Of a stretch of DNA of 64,000 nt, positions 1-10,122 are shown one piece after another. The notes beneath the pieces were generated by a model. The model did not search any database. It worked only from the letters and a program-made list of their open reading frames with translations, and was not told the DNA's origin. Source of the stretch: Meghimatium bilineatum (lineage: Eukaryota; Mollusca; Gastropoda; Stylommatophora; Philomycidae); the NCBI GenBank assembly GCA_034231615.1, contig CM067298.1, positions 21,457,478 to 21,521,477 of the forward strand. The letters are read 5' to 3'. The position numbers and the translations under genes are program-made. Position 1 is the first letter of the stretch; each line of letters starts with the position of its first letter.

Positions 1-382
1 GCAATTATGTTGATATTAATGAAACTCTATCTGAAACACGGTCCAACTAGGATTATTGAAACCAATGACAAGCTTCTGTTGAAAACGGGAAGTTCTTCAA
101 CTGTATTAAAATAATCTTACGCATTTCAACAAAAGCAAACACTGGCCTACTTATGCATTGACACATCAACATTCACTTTGTTAACTTAATGTAGCGCCAG
201 TTAGGAGAATGTGTTCTAGCTCTAAACATATTGACTGTTATTGATTTCTTGAAGAACAAAAATATTTTGAGTACCTCTAAACGAGTCTCGCAGTCTGGCA
301 GGGAGTTTTTCGTAAATCATACTGTTTGTATAATTTCTATCCTCAACATGACAGAAGGAACTTTCCTAAGAGAATAAATAAA

Positions 383-535
383 TTAGCATGCTGTTTTAGT
401 TCTGAATACATTAACATTTTGTTTTAATTTGCTTTAGCATGCTGTTTTAGTTCTGAATACATTAACATTTTGTTTTAATTTGCTTTAGCATGCTGTTTTA
501 GTTCTGAATACATTAACATTTTGTTTTAATTTGCT
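383..535. repeat. 51-bp minisatellite, 3 copies
   Basis: Three almost identical 51-bp units each contain TTAGCATGCTG and ACATTAACATTTTG. It lies in the intron upstream of the first visible ARID5 exon. Confidence 0.9.
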
Positions 536-564
536 TAATATGTATATTATATAATCGTATTTCT

Positions 565-905
565 TATTGGCCTGTCTACGTAGAATTCTTGGAGTAACAA
601 TAAGAGACAGAATCAGTAATATAAACATCAGACGACTAACAAACACAATGTCAATCCCGGATTACTTTAGAAGACAACAGATGAAGTGTTTTTCACACGC
701 TTCCAGACTACCATCAGATAGTGTCCCTCAAAAAAAAAAAAGCCATTACTATACAGACACGATGGATACAAAGCCAGAGGCAGACCATCAAAAGAATTAC
801 AGACATAAAAATAATAAACGAAAACAAATATATATGAGGCCCACGAAAAGGCCTCTTTTACCCCTAGGCTGCAAGGCATAAAGGGGTATACAGCGAAAAG
901 AAAGA
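565..905 (+). mobile_element. LINE 3' end fragment (reverse transcriptase tail)
   Basis: The + strand reads CLRRILGVTIRDRISNINI followed by TNTMSIPDYFRRQQMKCFSH, the usual C-terminal tail of an endonuclease-type LINE polyprotein (RRxLGVxxRDRIxN...IPDYxRRRQLxWFGHxxRM). A frameshifted GYKARGRP segment and a 3' UTR ending AAGGGGTATA follow. The 3' UTR recurs at 39590-39745 and in part at 3804-3860. It is dead: it has stops and lacks the catalytic domains. Confidence 0.75.
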
Positions 906-911
906 TATTTA

Positions 912-1190
912 TTCTTTATCATCGTTCGTTCTTAAACTCTTACAGATTAGTAAGATGTAATCTGCACAACGGAATTTGTTGTGGCATTGTTTACTGCTTG
1001 GCTGTGATATCTGCACCATTTGGCCAGACATATCCGATTTTAGCATGCACTCTCCCATCACATTTACCCGTTATGTGTTGTGAACTCCATCCCAAAAAGC
1101 TCCTTAATCCCTTCATATACTGTTCATGGCAGGTAGCAGGGTCACTATTAATTTCTCCCCTTTCTGGCCCTGGCCACGCATGGGCATAAT
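912..1190 (-). mobile_element. SINE family A, diverged copy
   Basis: Reading the + strand, the order of landmarks (TTCTTAAACTC, GATGTAATCTG, GACATATCCGA, TTAGCATG, then the TCCTTAATC and TTCTGGCCC blocks) is that of the 275-bp SINE at 58621-58895, with many substitutions. Its 3' tail side faces left, so the element is on the - strand. Confidence 0.7.
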
Positions 1191-1639
1191 TGTATTTAAT
1201 TTTCCATATGTGTCAACTTCCAGACTGATTATTCTGTATGTCAGTCCAATAATCCCTGTTGATGTCAATATCCAATCACAACTGAGTAGCTTAAAAGAAT
1301 CTGGAAAATTCATAATTTTTTTGTAACCAAAAATTATGTCCATATTCTATATAAAAAGTACTCCAGTAAAACTAAATATCATTGTATGTGCATATTCAAT
1401 AAAGCCTGAGTATTTTCTGTACAAATACTGAAAATCGTCTACTTGGCATGTATGTTTAAATTTCTAGACAGTTTATGTTGGGAATTCTTTATCAGGTAGA
1501 TCAACAGCTGTGCACAAACATTGTAACACCAAAAGTAGCTCCTAATTCAATTTTATTTATTTTTCTTATTAGGGTATTTTATTTGTAGGACATTGAAACA
1601 AATTTGTCTTTAAATTTTTGACCTGGGCATCAGCTTTGC

Positions 1640-1885
1640 AGTAAACTTCCTTTTGTTCGCAGTTTAGCATGCCTATACAGCAAGTCCAGTTTTCTTAATG
1701 AATTCTGTTGTTTTTGAGAGCTCATCAGTGCTCCCATACAGTTTTCTGTGGATATCCGTCTCTGTAGGTTAGTGTTCATCCCTTAACTGGTTTAGTGTAG
1801 TGCAGTCTTTCTGGATATGTTCCACTGTCTGTGCTGCCTGCCCACATAGACGCAGAGGTGATGGATGGAACCAGTCTTAGTCTAT
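1640..1885 (-). mobile_element. LINE C-terminal fragment with CCHC-like knuckle
   Basis: The reverse complement translates with frameshifts as LCGQAAQTVEHIQKDC, then RDEH, PTETDIHRKLYGSTDEL and IKKTGLAV. The CxxC...H...C arrangement and the T-x-x-x-KLYG motif are typical of the 3' end of LINE open reading frames. No RT motif is present, so this is a 5'-truncated copy. Confidence 0.65.
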
Positions 1886-1969
1886 TTAAGTGGCTGTTTA
1901 TTTTGTTGTGTCCTGATGCGAAGGTAATAACCTGCTCAGCTTTGTCTAGATATTGATAGTTCTTGAATA

Positions 1970-2329
1970 TTGACAGAACAGCAAACCAAAAGCTATGTTT
2001 CTGTGGGCAATGATTGACAGAACAGCAGTCTTACAGCTATATTGCTGTGGACAATGATTGACAGAACAGCAGACATATAGCTATATTGCTGTGGACAATG
2101 ATTGACAGAACAGCAGACATATAGCTATATTGCTGTGGACAATGATTGACAGAACAGCAGACTTATAGCTATATTGCTGTGGGCAATGATTGACAGAACA
2201 GCAGTCTTACAGCTATATTGCTGCGGGCAATGATTGACAGAACATCAGTCTTACAGCTATATTGCTGTGGGCAATGATTGACAGAACAGCAGTCTTACAG
2301 CTATATTGCTGTGGGCAATGATTGACAGA
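1970..2329. repeat. 44-bp minisatellite, about 8 copies
   Basis: The unit contains GACAGAACAGCAG and GCTATATTGCTGTGG, with a final GGCAATGATT. It ends 85 bp before the first visible ARID5 exon. Confidence 0.9.
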
Positions 2330-2414
2330 ATCATTATTAATTAACAATATGATGTTAATATTTTAATGAGTAGCAGTTGAAATAATCTTCCTTTCTTTAT
2401 TGTCTATTCGCTAG

Positions 2415-2706
2415 GATGAAGTCATTGCACTTGGAGAGCGGCTAGTCATCAAACTGGATGACCTTGTCCCACTCATCCAGCATGACATAAAGTGGATGTA
2501 TGGCTGTCCCACTAACTATCCAGGGAGTGATAAGTCTCGGGACAAAAATGGAGACATCCTTGATGGTTGTGAGAAAGGCGTGTCAAAATGGAGGAATTGT
2601 GGTTCTGATGATGTTAAAAATGGAATCATAATTAAAGACGAACATGGAAAGAAACGCAATTTTGGATTGAATAACATTAGAATGGATAGTTTGTCTGCAA
2701 ATAATG
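2415..2706 (+). CDS. ARID5B: ARID5 exon a: conserved N-terminal block
   Basis: This exon begins after a TTCGCTAG acceptor and ends before GTGAGT at 2707; the downstream intron is phase 1. It encodes residues 1-98 of the visible protein, opening with DEVIALGERLVIKLDDL, which closely resembles the vertebrate ARID5B segment DEVIAVSEKVIVKLEDL. A lysine- and asparagine-rich, poorly conserved linker follows. The N-terminal ARID5B region is conserved in the family and sometimes described as BAH-like; the fold cannot be judged here. The reading frame is open upstream through the acceptor, so the true N-terminus must lie on an upstream exon outside the window. Confidence 0.85.
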
Positions 2707-2796
2707 GTGAGTAAAATCAGCTGGCAAAAAAGTATACATGTTATGCTTGGCAAAAAAGTATACATGTTATGCTTATTCTTCTGTTTTTAACTTTTG

Positions 2797-2927
2797 TTCT
2801 CAAGCTCCTGCAAAATAGGAGGGTGTAGTCCGGAGAATGTAACGCGCTGTGTCATGGTGGTTTACAGTTTTGCTGCAATATCTGCATCTTTGGGCCGACA
2901 CATCTGACTTAAGCATGATTATGTTTG
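2797..2927 (-). mobile_element. SINE family A, 3' half
   Basis: Landmarks TTCTCAAGCTCCTGC, GTGTAGTCCGGAGAATG and CACATCTGACTTAAGCATG match the 3' half of family A. The 5' half is absent. Intronic. Confidence 0.75.
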
Positions 2928-3276
2928 TTTATATGAGAATGTTGATTAAGTTCAGGAAAGCACATTTTTAAAGGGGGGGGGTAGGGAGAGAGGCAGGGGA
3001 GGAAGTAAACTTAATGATTAGTTGGTTTTATCTCCATAATAGGCCCCTTGTAATTGTATAGACTCACATTTCATCACTCGTGGAGATGATAGGCATTTTT
3101 CAGAATAATCCTCATTTGGTTTGTCGCATGGGCTTGAATCCCCTCAATTTAATCGAATCAGAGATCTTTCATTGTTCACTTAAGTTGTAGGGAAATGGAA
3201 AAGTAATGCAGGGGCATTGTCAGGATTTACAATCTAATGATCACCACTTCACAGGGTGATACCTGCATACAGTGCA

Positions 3277-3420
3277 AACTGAGTAAATTGCAAACTGAGT
3301 AAATTGCAAACTGAGTAAATTGCAGACTGAGTAAATTGCAAACTGAGTAAATTGCAGACTGAGTAAATTGCAAACTGAGTAAATTGCAAACTGAGTAAAT
3401 TGCAAACTGAGTACATTGCA
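3277..3420. repeat. 16-bp minisatellite, about 9 copies
   Basis: The unit is ACTGAGTAAATTGCAA, with A/G variation at one position. A 13-bp unit (GAATACATAATAT, about 4 copies) follows at 3490-3543. Confidence 0.9.
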
Positions 3421-4064
3421 GATTTGTTGCAGGACTATTTTGTAGAATTATGATTTAACACTATATTCCTTTTTTGAGTGTATTCATAATGCTTGAATAC
3501 ATAATATGAATACATAATATGAATACATAATATGAATACATAATAATATTTTGATTCACAATAATTATGTGAGTTGTTGTTACTGATGCTTTTTTCAAAA
3601 ATTGTTTTTTGTTATAATTATTTGATTTATTGTTATTGTTACTGTTTTTTTATTGTTTGTTTTTATTATTGTTTTTTAAATAATTATTTTAGTTGTTAAT
3701 GTTGCTATTTTTTTTACAAGTTTGTCACTCAAGGCAGTTGAGTTCTACTGACAGCTCTAGATTGTTGTTCCTCTGGTGCTATATTTTTATAGGGAATTTT
3801 CTTGTGCTGGAAAATCTCCAGGAAACTCTTCTATCCCTGACGCTGAAAGGCAACAAAGGGTTTAGCGAATAGATAGATAGTCCCAGATGATAATTTTACT
3901 CAGTGAGTCAAGGGAATCAGCTCTTATTAGTCAAATTCAGTTTGTGATTGGACAGTCTTTTACTCTAGAAGAAACTTTGCAATGACATTTTTGAAATCTC
4001 AAGGAGTGCTGCAGATAAAAGGGTTGATTTCCTCCCAGCAGTTAAAGCATGGATCTTCAGGAAT

Positions 4065-4195
4065 CCTCCTCACAGTGGAGATCACAGGTGGAACAGTCAA
4101 CCCCATGAAAAATGTATTTAGTTGCCACTTATGACATGCATGGAATGTGGCAATATTACTATTCTTTACTCCTTTTTGGTCTTTGGTAACACTTG
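4065..4195 (-). mobile_element. SINE family A, 5' half
   Basis: The stretch with ACTTATGACATGCATGG and CTTTACTCCTTTTTGG matches the 5' half of SINE family A (CTTTTACGACATGCATGG in the best copy). The 3' half is absent. A short piece at 3804-3860 just upstream matches the LINE 3' UTR seen at 39690. Confidence 0.6.
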
Positions 4196-4492
4196 GATGG
4201 AAATACATGATAATTCTCAGACATTTAAGAACAAATGTTATTATATTCATCAAAACAGATTTTTATATGCATGGATAGAAATAAAAAGGGAAAATTTGAA
4301 ATAAAAGAGGCACACCGATTTATATTTTAGTTCATAACTAAAATATAATTCAGAGTGCCTCGTTTATTTTTATTATTACACTTATACTTACTTGTAAGAT
4401 CAACATTTCTATCTAATAGAATAAAATTTGAGACATTTGTGTCATTTTATTAGATAAAGTTCATTGTGTAATGAAAATATCTGTCTGTGAAG

Positions 4493-4720
4493 TTTCTAGC
4501 GGAGCAGCAAACCTAGCAGTGATGAGCTACCCAAGGTATTGTCGGTACAGAGCAATACAGAAGCGCTTGGAGGGTTGTGACAGTGAGTGGATTCATCTGG
4601 CTGTTGTTGTGGCTATTGGAGGCTTCTCTGGAAGAGCACCAGCGTGTCGAGTCATGTTCTGTCGGGACACTTTCTATCAACCTGAAATTGATGATTTAGA
4701 TATAAGAATGGACCATATGT
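4493..4720 (+). CDS. ARID5B: ARID5 exon b: YPRYCRYR block
   Basis: The acceptor AG at 4491-4492 restores the phase-1 frame, whereas the nearby AG at 4498-4499 would not. The donor is GTAAGT at 4721. The exon encodes residues 98-174 and contains VMSYPRYCRYRAIQKRLEG, the strongest match outside the ARID domain to vertebrate ARID5B (SYPQYCRYRSMLKRI). A second match follows further on, in RVMFCRDTFYQPE against ILYCRDTFDHP. This part belongs to the conserved N-terminal region of the family, probably a protein-interaction surface. The exon is 228 nt, phase 1 at both ends, and is followed immediately by a 21-bp minisatellite in the intron. Confidence 0.88.
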
Positions 4721-4760
4721 GTAAGTTTATTTACTGTTTGTTTGGACAAGTCATAGATCA

Positions 4761-4892
4761 TAAGTGTCAATCTGCTTATTGATAGTGTGAATCTGTTTAT
4801 TGATAGTGTGAATCTGTTTATTGATAGTGTGAATCTATTGATAGTGTGAATTTGTTTATTGGTAAAGTGAATCTGCTTATTGATAGTGTGAG
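4761..4892. repeat. 21-bp minisatellite, about 6 copies
   Basis: The unit is GTGAATCTGTTTATTGATA plus GT, beginning just after the donor of the second visible ARID5 exon. Confidence 0.85.
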
Positions 4893-5173
4893 TGTTCAAA
4901 TTTTAGGACATAATTAAGCAGAGTCCTTGAATTCTTGACCGTATTTGATATGTGGTGGTAAATAATTGGCAAAACGTTGTTGACATAATTTATGAACATA
5001 TGTGTTCAGGTTTGATTGTTTGGTATCGAACATACAACAAAGTAAGAAATTTTTTTGGAAGCCATAAATTATAAAAAGAAAGATAACTGAATTAAATAAC
5101 AAAGATAAAGTTCAATAGTTACCCACGGAGTTATCTCCCTTGAAATATTCTGTCACATGTATTGAAAATAATT

Positions 5174-5355
5174 AAATAAAAACAAACAGCAGAAGACTGA
5201 TGTGTCTGGCCACCAGTGTAAATAAAAATGTGATATAACACATTTCCAGACTACATTCATTTGGAAATCTAATAGGACCATTGTCCAGCTACAAGAGAGA
5301 CCGAGTGGTGTGTTTGAGAATGAAGCTGAAGAAGAAAATGAAATAAAAACAAACA
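5174..5355 (+). mobile_element. SINE family B with 15-bp target-site duplication
   Basis: A perfect direct repeat AAATAAAAACAAACA at 5174-5188 and 5341-5355 flanks a 152-bp family B SINE (5189-5340). The SINE runs from a GATGTGTCTGGCCA head through CAGACTACATTC to GTTTGAGAATGA and a GAAGAAG tail. The direct repeat and A/G-rich 3' tail are hallmarks of LINE-mediated retroposition. It is intronic in ARID5. Confidence 0.85.
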
Positions 5356-5449
5356 ATACAGAAAATGTGGACTGGTATGCTGATGTTGCAGTCATAAACA
5401 CCAGAGGTGATATGGATGAAATATGTGTGTAATAAATGTCTGCAGCCGT

Positions 5450-5870
5450 AAAGGTGTCAAATGTTAATATGAAACATTGGTAGAAAATGTACAGTCTTGA
5501 AAGTGTCACATGTTAAATGAAACGTCTATAGTAAATGTCTGCAGCCTTAAAGGTGCTTATAGGTGTCAATGGTTAATATGAAACATTTGTGCAGTGTATG
5601 TTTGCATTCTTAAGATCATTTGGTGTTAATATGAAATATTTGTGTAGTTAATGTTTACAGTCTTAAACATGTCTCGTGTTAATATGAAACATTTGTGTTG
5701 GGAAAGTATGCAGTCTCACAGTTGTCAAGAGTTAATATGAAACATTTGTGTTGGGAAAGTATGCAGTCTCAAAGTTGTCACGAGTTAATATGAAACATTT
5801 GTGTTGGGAAAGTATGCAGTCTCACAGTTGTCAAGAGTTAATATGAAACATTTGTGTTTTGTGTGTTTGC
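5450..5870. repeat. diverged ~55-bp minisatellite ending at a splice acceptor
   Basis: About eight units share GTTAATATGAAACATTTGTG and AGTATGCAGTCTCACAG-like parts. The last unit runs into the real acceptor TTTGCAG of the exon at 5873. The early copies are the most diverged and the last three nearly identical. Confidence 0.8.
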
Positions 5871-5872
5871 AG

Positions 5873-6003
5873 TGCCAGTTTTAAAAGGTCGCACCAAGGG
5901 TAAAAAAACAAAGCAGCTTTCTCGTAAAGATTCCCAGCAGGACTCGGACAGCATGGAAGAAATGTTTGCTCATGTGACACCTTCAGTAACAACATCAACA
6001 AGG
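5873..6003 (+). CDS. ARID5B: ARID5 exon c: basic LKGR linker
   Basis: The exon starts after TTTGCAG at 5866-5872 and ends before GTGAGT at 6004. It encodes residues 174-217, beginning LPVLKGRTKGKKTKQLSRK, which parallels the vertebrate ARID5B basic stretch NLKGRPRKKK and could act as a nuclear localisation signal or an AT-hook-like patch. The remainder is serine- and threonine-rich and acidic (QQDSDSMEE). The acceptor sits at the edge of a diverged tandem array whose units themselves contain TATGCAG, so the splice site appears to be part of the duplicated unit. A perfect inverted repeat starts only 34 bp after the donor. Confidence 0.85.
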
Positions 6004-6036
6004 GTGAGTCTTATGACTTTGCATATTAAGGCAGTG

Positions 6037-6330
6037 TAAAAGTAAATATTACTTACATAATCTAATGACACTGTTTTTACATGAGTCTATAATAGAACAT
6101 TCCTTGCTGCTCTGTCATGTGCTGTCCTTAAAAAGAGGAGAAAAGGAAAGGATGACTATTAACAACATTAACAACATGAAGTTGTATCATAGAAGTTCAA
6201 CAAAAATAACATATCTTTTAACATAGAATACTTCACTAAGGACAGCACATGACAGAGCAGCAAGGAATGTTCTATTATAGACTCATGTAAAAACAGTGTC
6301 ATTAGATTATGTAAGTAATATTTACTTTTA
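6037..6330. repeat. perfect 94-bp inverted repeat with 106-bp spacer
   Basis: 6037-6130 is the exact reverse complement of 6237-6330 by eye over 94 bp. The spacer (6131-6236) is A-rich and non-coding. I see no target duplication or transposase. Transcribed in the ARID5 pre-mRNA it would form a long hairpin. Confidence 0.92.
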
Positions 6331-7142
6331 AAGAGGTACTGGGATAAGATTGCTCACTTAGCCAGCATATGTGAGGTACTGGGATACGATTGCTCACTTA
6401 GCCAGCATATGTGAGGTACTGGGATAAGATTGCTCACTTAGCCAGCATATGAGAGGTACTGGGATAAGATTGCTCACTTAGCCAGCATATGTGAGGTACT
6501 GGGATACGATTGCTCACTTAGCCAGCATATGTGAGGTACTGGGATAAGATTGCTCACTTAGCCAGCATATGTGAGGTACTGGGATAAGATTGCTCACTTA
6601 GCCAGCATATGTGAGGTACTGGGATAAGATTGCTCACTTAGCCAGCATATGTGAGGTACTGGGATAAGATTGCTCACTTAGCCAGCATATGAGAGGTACT
6701 GGGATAAGAATGCTCACTTAGCCAGCATATGAGAGGTACTGGGATAAGATTGCTCACTTAGCCAGCATATGAGAGGTACTGGGATAAGATTGCTCACTTA
6801 GCCAGCATATGATAGGTACTGGGATAAGATTGCTCTTTAGCCAGCATATGATAGGTACTGGGATAAGATTGCTCACTTAGCCAGCATATGTGAGGTACTG
6901 GGATAAGATTGCTCACTTAGCCAGCATATGAGAGGTACTGGGATAAGATTGCTCACTTACTTAGCCAGCATATGAGAGGTACTGGGATAAGATTGCTCAC
7001 TTAGCCAGCATATGAGAGGTACTGGGATAAGATTGCTCACTTAGCCAGCATATGAGAGGTACTGGGATAAGATTGCTCACATAACAAGCATATGAGAGTT
7101 ACTGGGGTACGATTGCTCACTTAACAAGTATATGAGAAGTAC
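6331..7142. repeat. 40-bp satellite, about 20 copies
   Basis: The unit is GAGGTACTGGGATAAGATTG followed by CTCACTTAGCCAGCATATGT. Copies differ by only a few bases (GATACG, ATGAGAG variants), with one 4-bp insertion and one 3-bp deletion. It begins exactly where the right arm of the inverted repeat ends. Confidence 0.95.
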
Positions 7143-8530
7143 CGGTACTTTATAGATAGCCCACAATTCCTGAAATTTGTGTGTGTGGAATCTTTGTGTC
7201 AAAGTAGAAGCGGCATCTGCTTATGTTTATACAAAACGCACTGGCCATCTACCCCTCCACTCAGTGTGTAGTGTGCATATCAAATCATTGGGGCTCTTAT
7301 CACGTAGAACGTTAAATGCATCGGTATATGCATCTTTATCTAAATTTTGTTCCGTTGAATTATGTTGGCATTTTGGTTCCATAGAAACCTGGTCATTGAT
7401 CCGTGTAGAGTATAACATGAAGTTATGAATTTGAAATCTGGTAGCAGCATTCAATTAACGAATGCATATTTTAAAGATTTTTGGGAATTATTGTGTGAGC
7501 TATGGAATTACCTACTCTGATCAATACTCTTGGCAGGCAGCTTGAAGTTTTGCACTTAGTGGATATTGTGTCTGACAATAATTCTCATTTTTTTGGTGTA
7601 AACACAATGAAAGATAGACTATGTAAGATCTCGTTTTTCCATCCTTCAACATTCTGAGCATAGAGTACAACTGGCAACAGTGATTTTTTAGAGTGTAATT
7701 TATCTGCTGTATATTTTTGATTTCCAGATTGGTTTTGTCCTTACAAAAGACACCATATCCTTGTTTAAAGAGATATTTTATGTATTCCTCTATTCCACTT
7801 TAAAGGGTTGCTACTTTGATTAATTTCTTTAGCCCAGTACGGCTATTTCTCATATATAATTAGTAGGGCACCCAAACAGAAAGCAGTCCATCACTGAAGC
7901 TAGAACTGCTCCGGTCTGGAGAAATCAGGTGCTCATGCTCATTCTCATAAACCGAGGAACACAGAAATAATTCGTAATTTTGGTTCTTCTTGTAGACTGT
8001 GTATCTTAAATTCTATTTTACTAGCATAAATACTTAGGTGAGTGAAGTAAAACTATAAACCAAAGGACACAATATAAGAGCGTGAAGTCATGTAACTTTA
8101 CTAATAAAAAAAACACCAATATTAAGGATTGATATTTCAACAATAAGATCTTTATTAAGCAATAGATACAAGACACAGAATGGACAAAACATAACGCTGG
8201 TCAGGTAACACATAACAACTAGAGAATATCACAAATACTCATGGAGACTAACTCATTGAAGTGGCAATGGTTGGGTCAGCCCTGACATCGAGCAGGACCA
8301 GAGTCGTGCCCGAGCAATCACTGGTGCTGAAGTCGGAGATATGAGAGATGCGTACCAGCAGCCAAGGTATCATGCCACAAGACTAAAGAACATGTCTTCA
8401 CAGCCAAAAAAAATCACAATTGCTATATCAGGAGAATGACTATATTGAAACCATACATTCATATTGAATGTGTAGGCATAATGGGCCAACATCAATAGCT
8501 CCAATATTTGCAGACTTTGATGTGATTGGA
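7143..8530. other. intronic stretch without recognisable content
   Basis: This part of the ARID5 intron has only short open frames on both strands and no splice-bounded exon or known repeat that I can place. A 75-codon frame on the - strand (7227-7454) has no recognisable family. Confidence 0.5.
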
Positions 8531-8605
8531 TGTCTGCATACAAAATAATGGAACATGCCTTCTGCATATACACATATAGACCTACTCTGAGTAGGAGACT
8601 TCTTT
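8531..8605. repeat. dispersed repeat, also at 17081-17155
   Basis: About 75 bp share the landmarks TCTGCAT, GGAACATGCCTTC and ATAGACCT with 17081-17155 at roughly 75-80 percent by eye. In the second place it abuts an RNase-H LINE, so it may be LINE or SINE 3' sequence. A poly-C run occurs at 8671-8680. Confidence 0.5.
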
Positions 8606-8754
8606 CATGGCATACTTCACAGGGTTGGAGTCTTTGGGTAGGACAGAAAGCTCTTGAGAATCTCTTAGCCCCCCCCCCCCCACTTCCTCTTTGTATATGG
8701 GAAATAAGAACTGTATTGCTCGTAATTTCTGGGTATTAAAACAGAGAATATCAG

Positions 8755-8902
8755 GAAATAGTCAAGTTAAAAAATCTGGTCACTTTGTGTGTTACATGAA
8801 TTGAAATAGTCAAGTTAAAAAATCTGGTCACTTTGTGTGTTACATGAATTGAAATAGTCAAGTTAAAAATCTGGTCACTATGTGTACTACATGTATTGAA
8901 AT
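8755..8902. repeat. 48-bp minisatellite, 3 copies
   Basis: The unit contains AGTCAAGTTAAAAAATCTGG and CACTTTGTGTGTTACATG. It ends about 40 bp before the ARID exon acceptor at 8939. Confidence 0.9.
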
Positions 8903-8939
8903 ATGTTTGTTCATCATTCATTTTGATTATCTTGTATAG

Positions 8940-9081
8940 CCGCGGCGATTAACAGAGTCATCAGAACTAAATGAGGAGAAAGTCAGCACAGAAGAACAAG
9001 CGTTTCTGATTGGTCTGCATAAGTTCATGCATGATGCCAAAATGCCAATAGGCAGGATTCCTTCCCTTGGCTTCAAACAGA
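8940..9081 (+). CDS. ARID5B: ARID5 exon d: ARID domain helices 1-2
   Basis: The exon follows TTGTATAG at 8939 and ends before GTATGT at 9082, so the next intron is phase 1. It encodes residues 218-265. The ARID domain begins near residue 235 with EEQAFLIGLHKFMHDAKMPI, then GRIPSLGFKQ. Vertebrate ARID5B has EQAFLVALYKYMKERKTPI and ERIPYLGFKQ, so the identity is clear. This is the first helical pair of the ARID DNA-binding fold; the P-x-I/V and LGFK motifs typical of ARID proteins are intact. Confidence 0.92.
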
Positions 9082-9106
9082 GTATGTTGTTAAATAATGA
9101 CTTTTA

Positions 9107-9225
9107 AAAATGTTCTGTATCCTGTAGTTCCTTCTTGCTTGTTTTCTGAAAAATCTTCTGTATCCTGTAGTTTTCTTCTGGTATGTTTTATCAAGAATGT
9201 TCTGTATCCTGTAGTTTTATTCTGG
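9107..9225. repeat. ~43-bp minisatellite, 3 copies
   Basis: TGTTCTGTATCCTGTAGTT recurs three times, just after the donor of exon d. Confidence 0.7.
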
Positions 9226-9479
9226 TCTGTTTTACTTAGAATCATGCAATGATTTTCAAATGTGTTCTGTAGTGTTATTTTAATCTTCTGTCACTGGTAA
9301 ACAATTAATATTGGTTAGAGGATACTAGTGATGGTGATACACACATTTTGATTTATGTTTGTTTTTGTTTTAGTTTCTTTTCAAGATGATGTGACATGGA
9401 GTGCATTCTGATAAATTACATCAGTTTACCTATAGCAAAATATAGCCATGTTGGGGTTTTTGGATGGGAATGGATATAG

Positions 9480-9650
9480 TAATGAGATCTGGGTACAAAA
9501 CCAGAGGTAGACCATGAAAAAGATGGATAGAAAACATCAGGGACATCTTGAAGAAACACGGTCATAGCACAGCTGAGGCGACACATCTAGCCTTGGAACA
9601 CAAGCTTGAGCTCCAATCACCCCTATACTTAATGTAAGAGTGGATAATAA
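9480..9650 (+). mobile_element. LINE 3' end fragment
   Basis: The + strand reads GYKTRGRP, a stop, then KRWIENIRDILKKHGHSTAEAT and LALEHKLELQSPLYLM. That is the common C-terminal GRPxKRWxDNIxxD ending of endonuclease-type LINEs. It is intronic and truncated. Confidence 0.75.
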
Positions 9651-10122
9651 ACTACCTGGGGAAAGACAATAGACAATCAATGAATATAGTCAATCAGTTG
9701 GTTGGTTGCTGATCCAGCTGTCCATGGGCTCATGCCCTTTGACCCAATGCCATTGTGTGATATATGCATGTGTTTGTAAGCTGTTGTTTTGTTCCATATA
9801 AGGTGTTCCATCTATCATATAGTCAGTCCAGAGGATTAATATTGCAGTCAAGTTGTAAACATTTTTTTAATTCAGGTCGCATGCTTCTATCCTGCAGGAG
9901 TATGAGAACAAATTAAGTAGCAGAAAGATGTAGTTTGGAGAATGGATGTGTATGTGTATCTCATAGTTTACAACTTGACCCCAGTTTATGAACATTTCCA
10001 GCTGACACATCAGAAATCATCACCACATTCTTGAGTCAGTTGAATTTTCTATGGAATGGAGTAAATATTACCAAATATTTTATGCCTCTTGAAGACCTAC
10101 AATTAGGAATTCAAAATCTTGT

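Noticed and set aside
4471..4492. ATG at 4471 as a start of the YPRYCRYR frame
   Set aside because: It lies before the acceptor at 4491-4492, which restores the phase from the upstream exon.
6331..7142. CRISPR-like array of regularly spaced repeats
   Set aside because: The units are head-to-tail with no unique spacers, in an animal intron; it is a satellite. The same holds for the other arrays.
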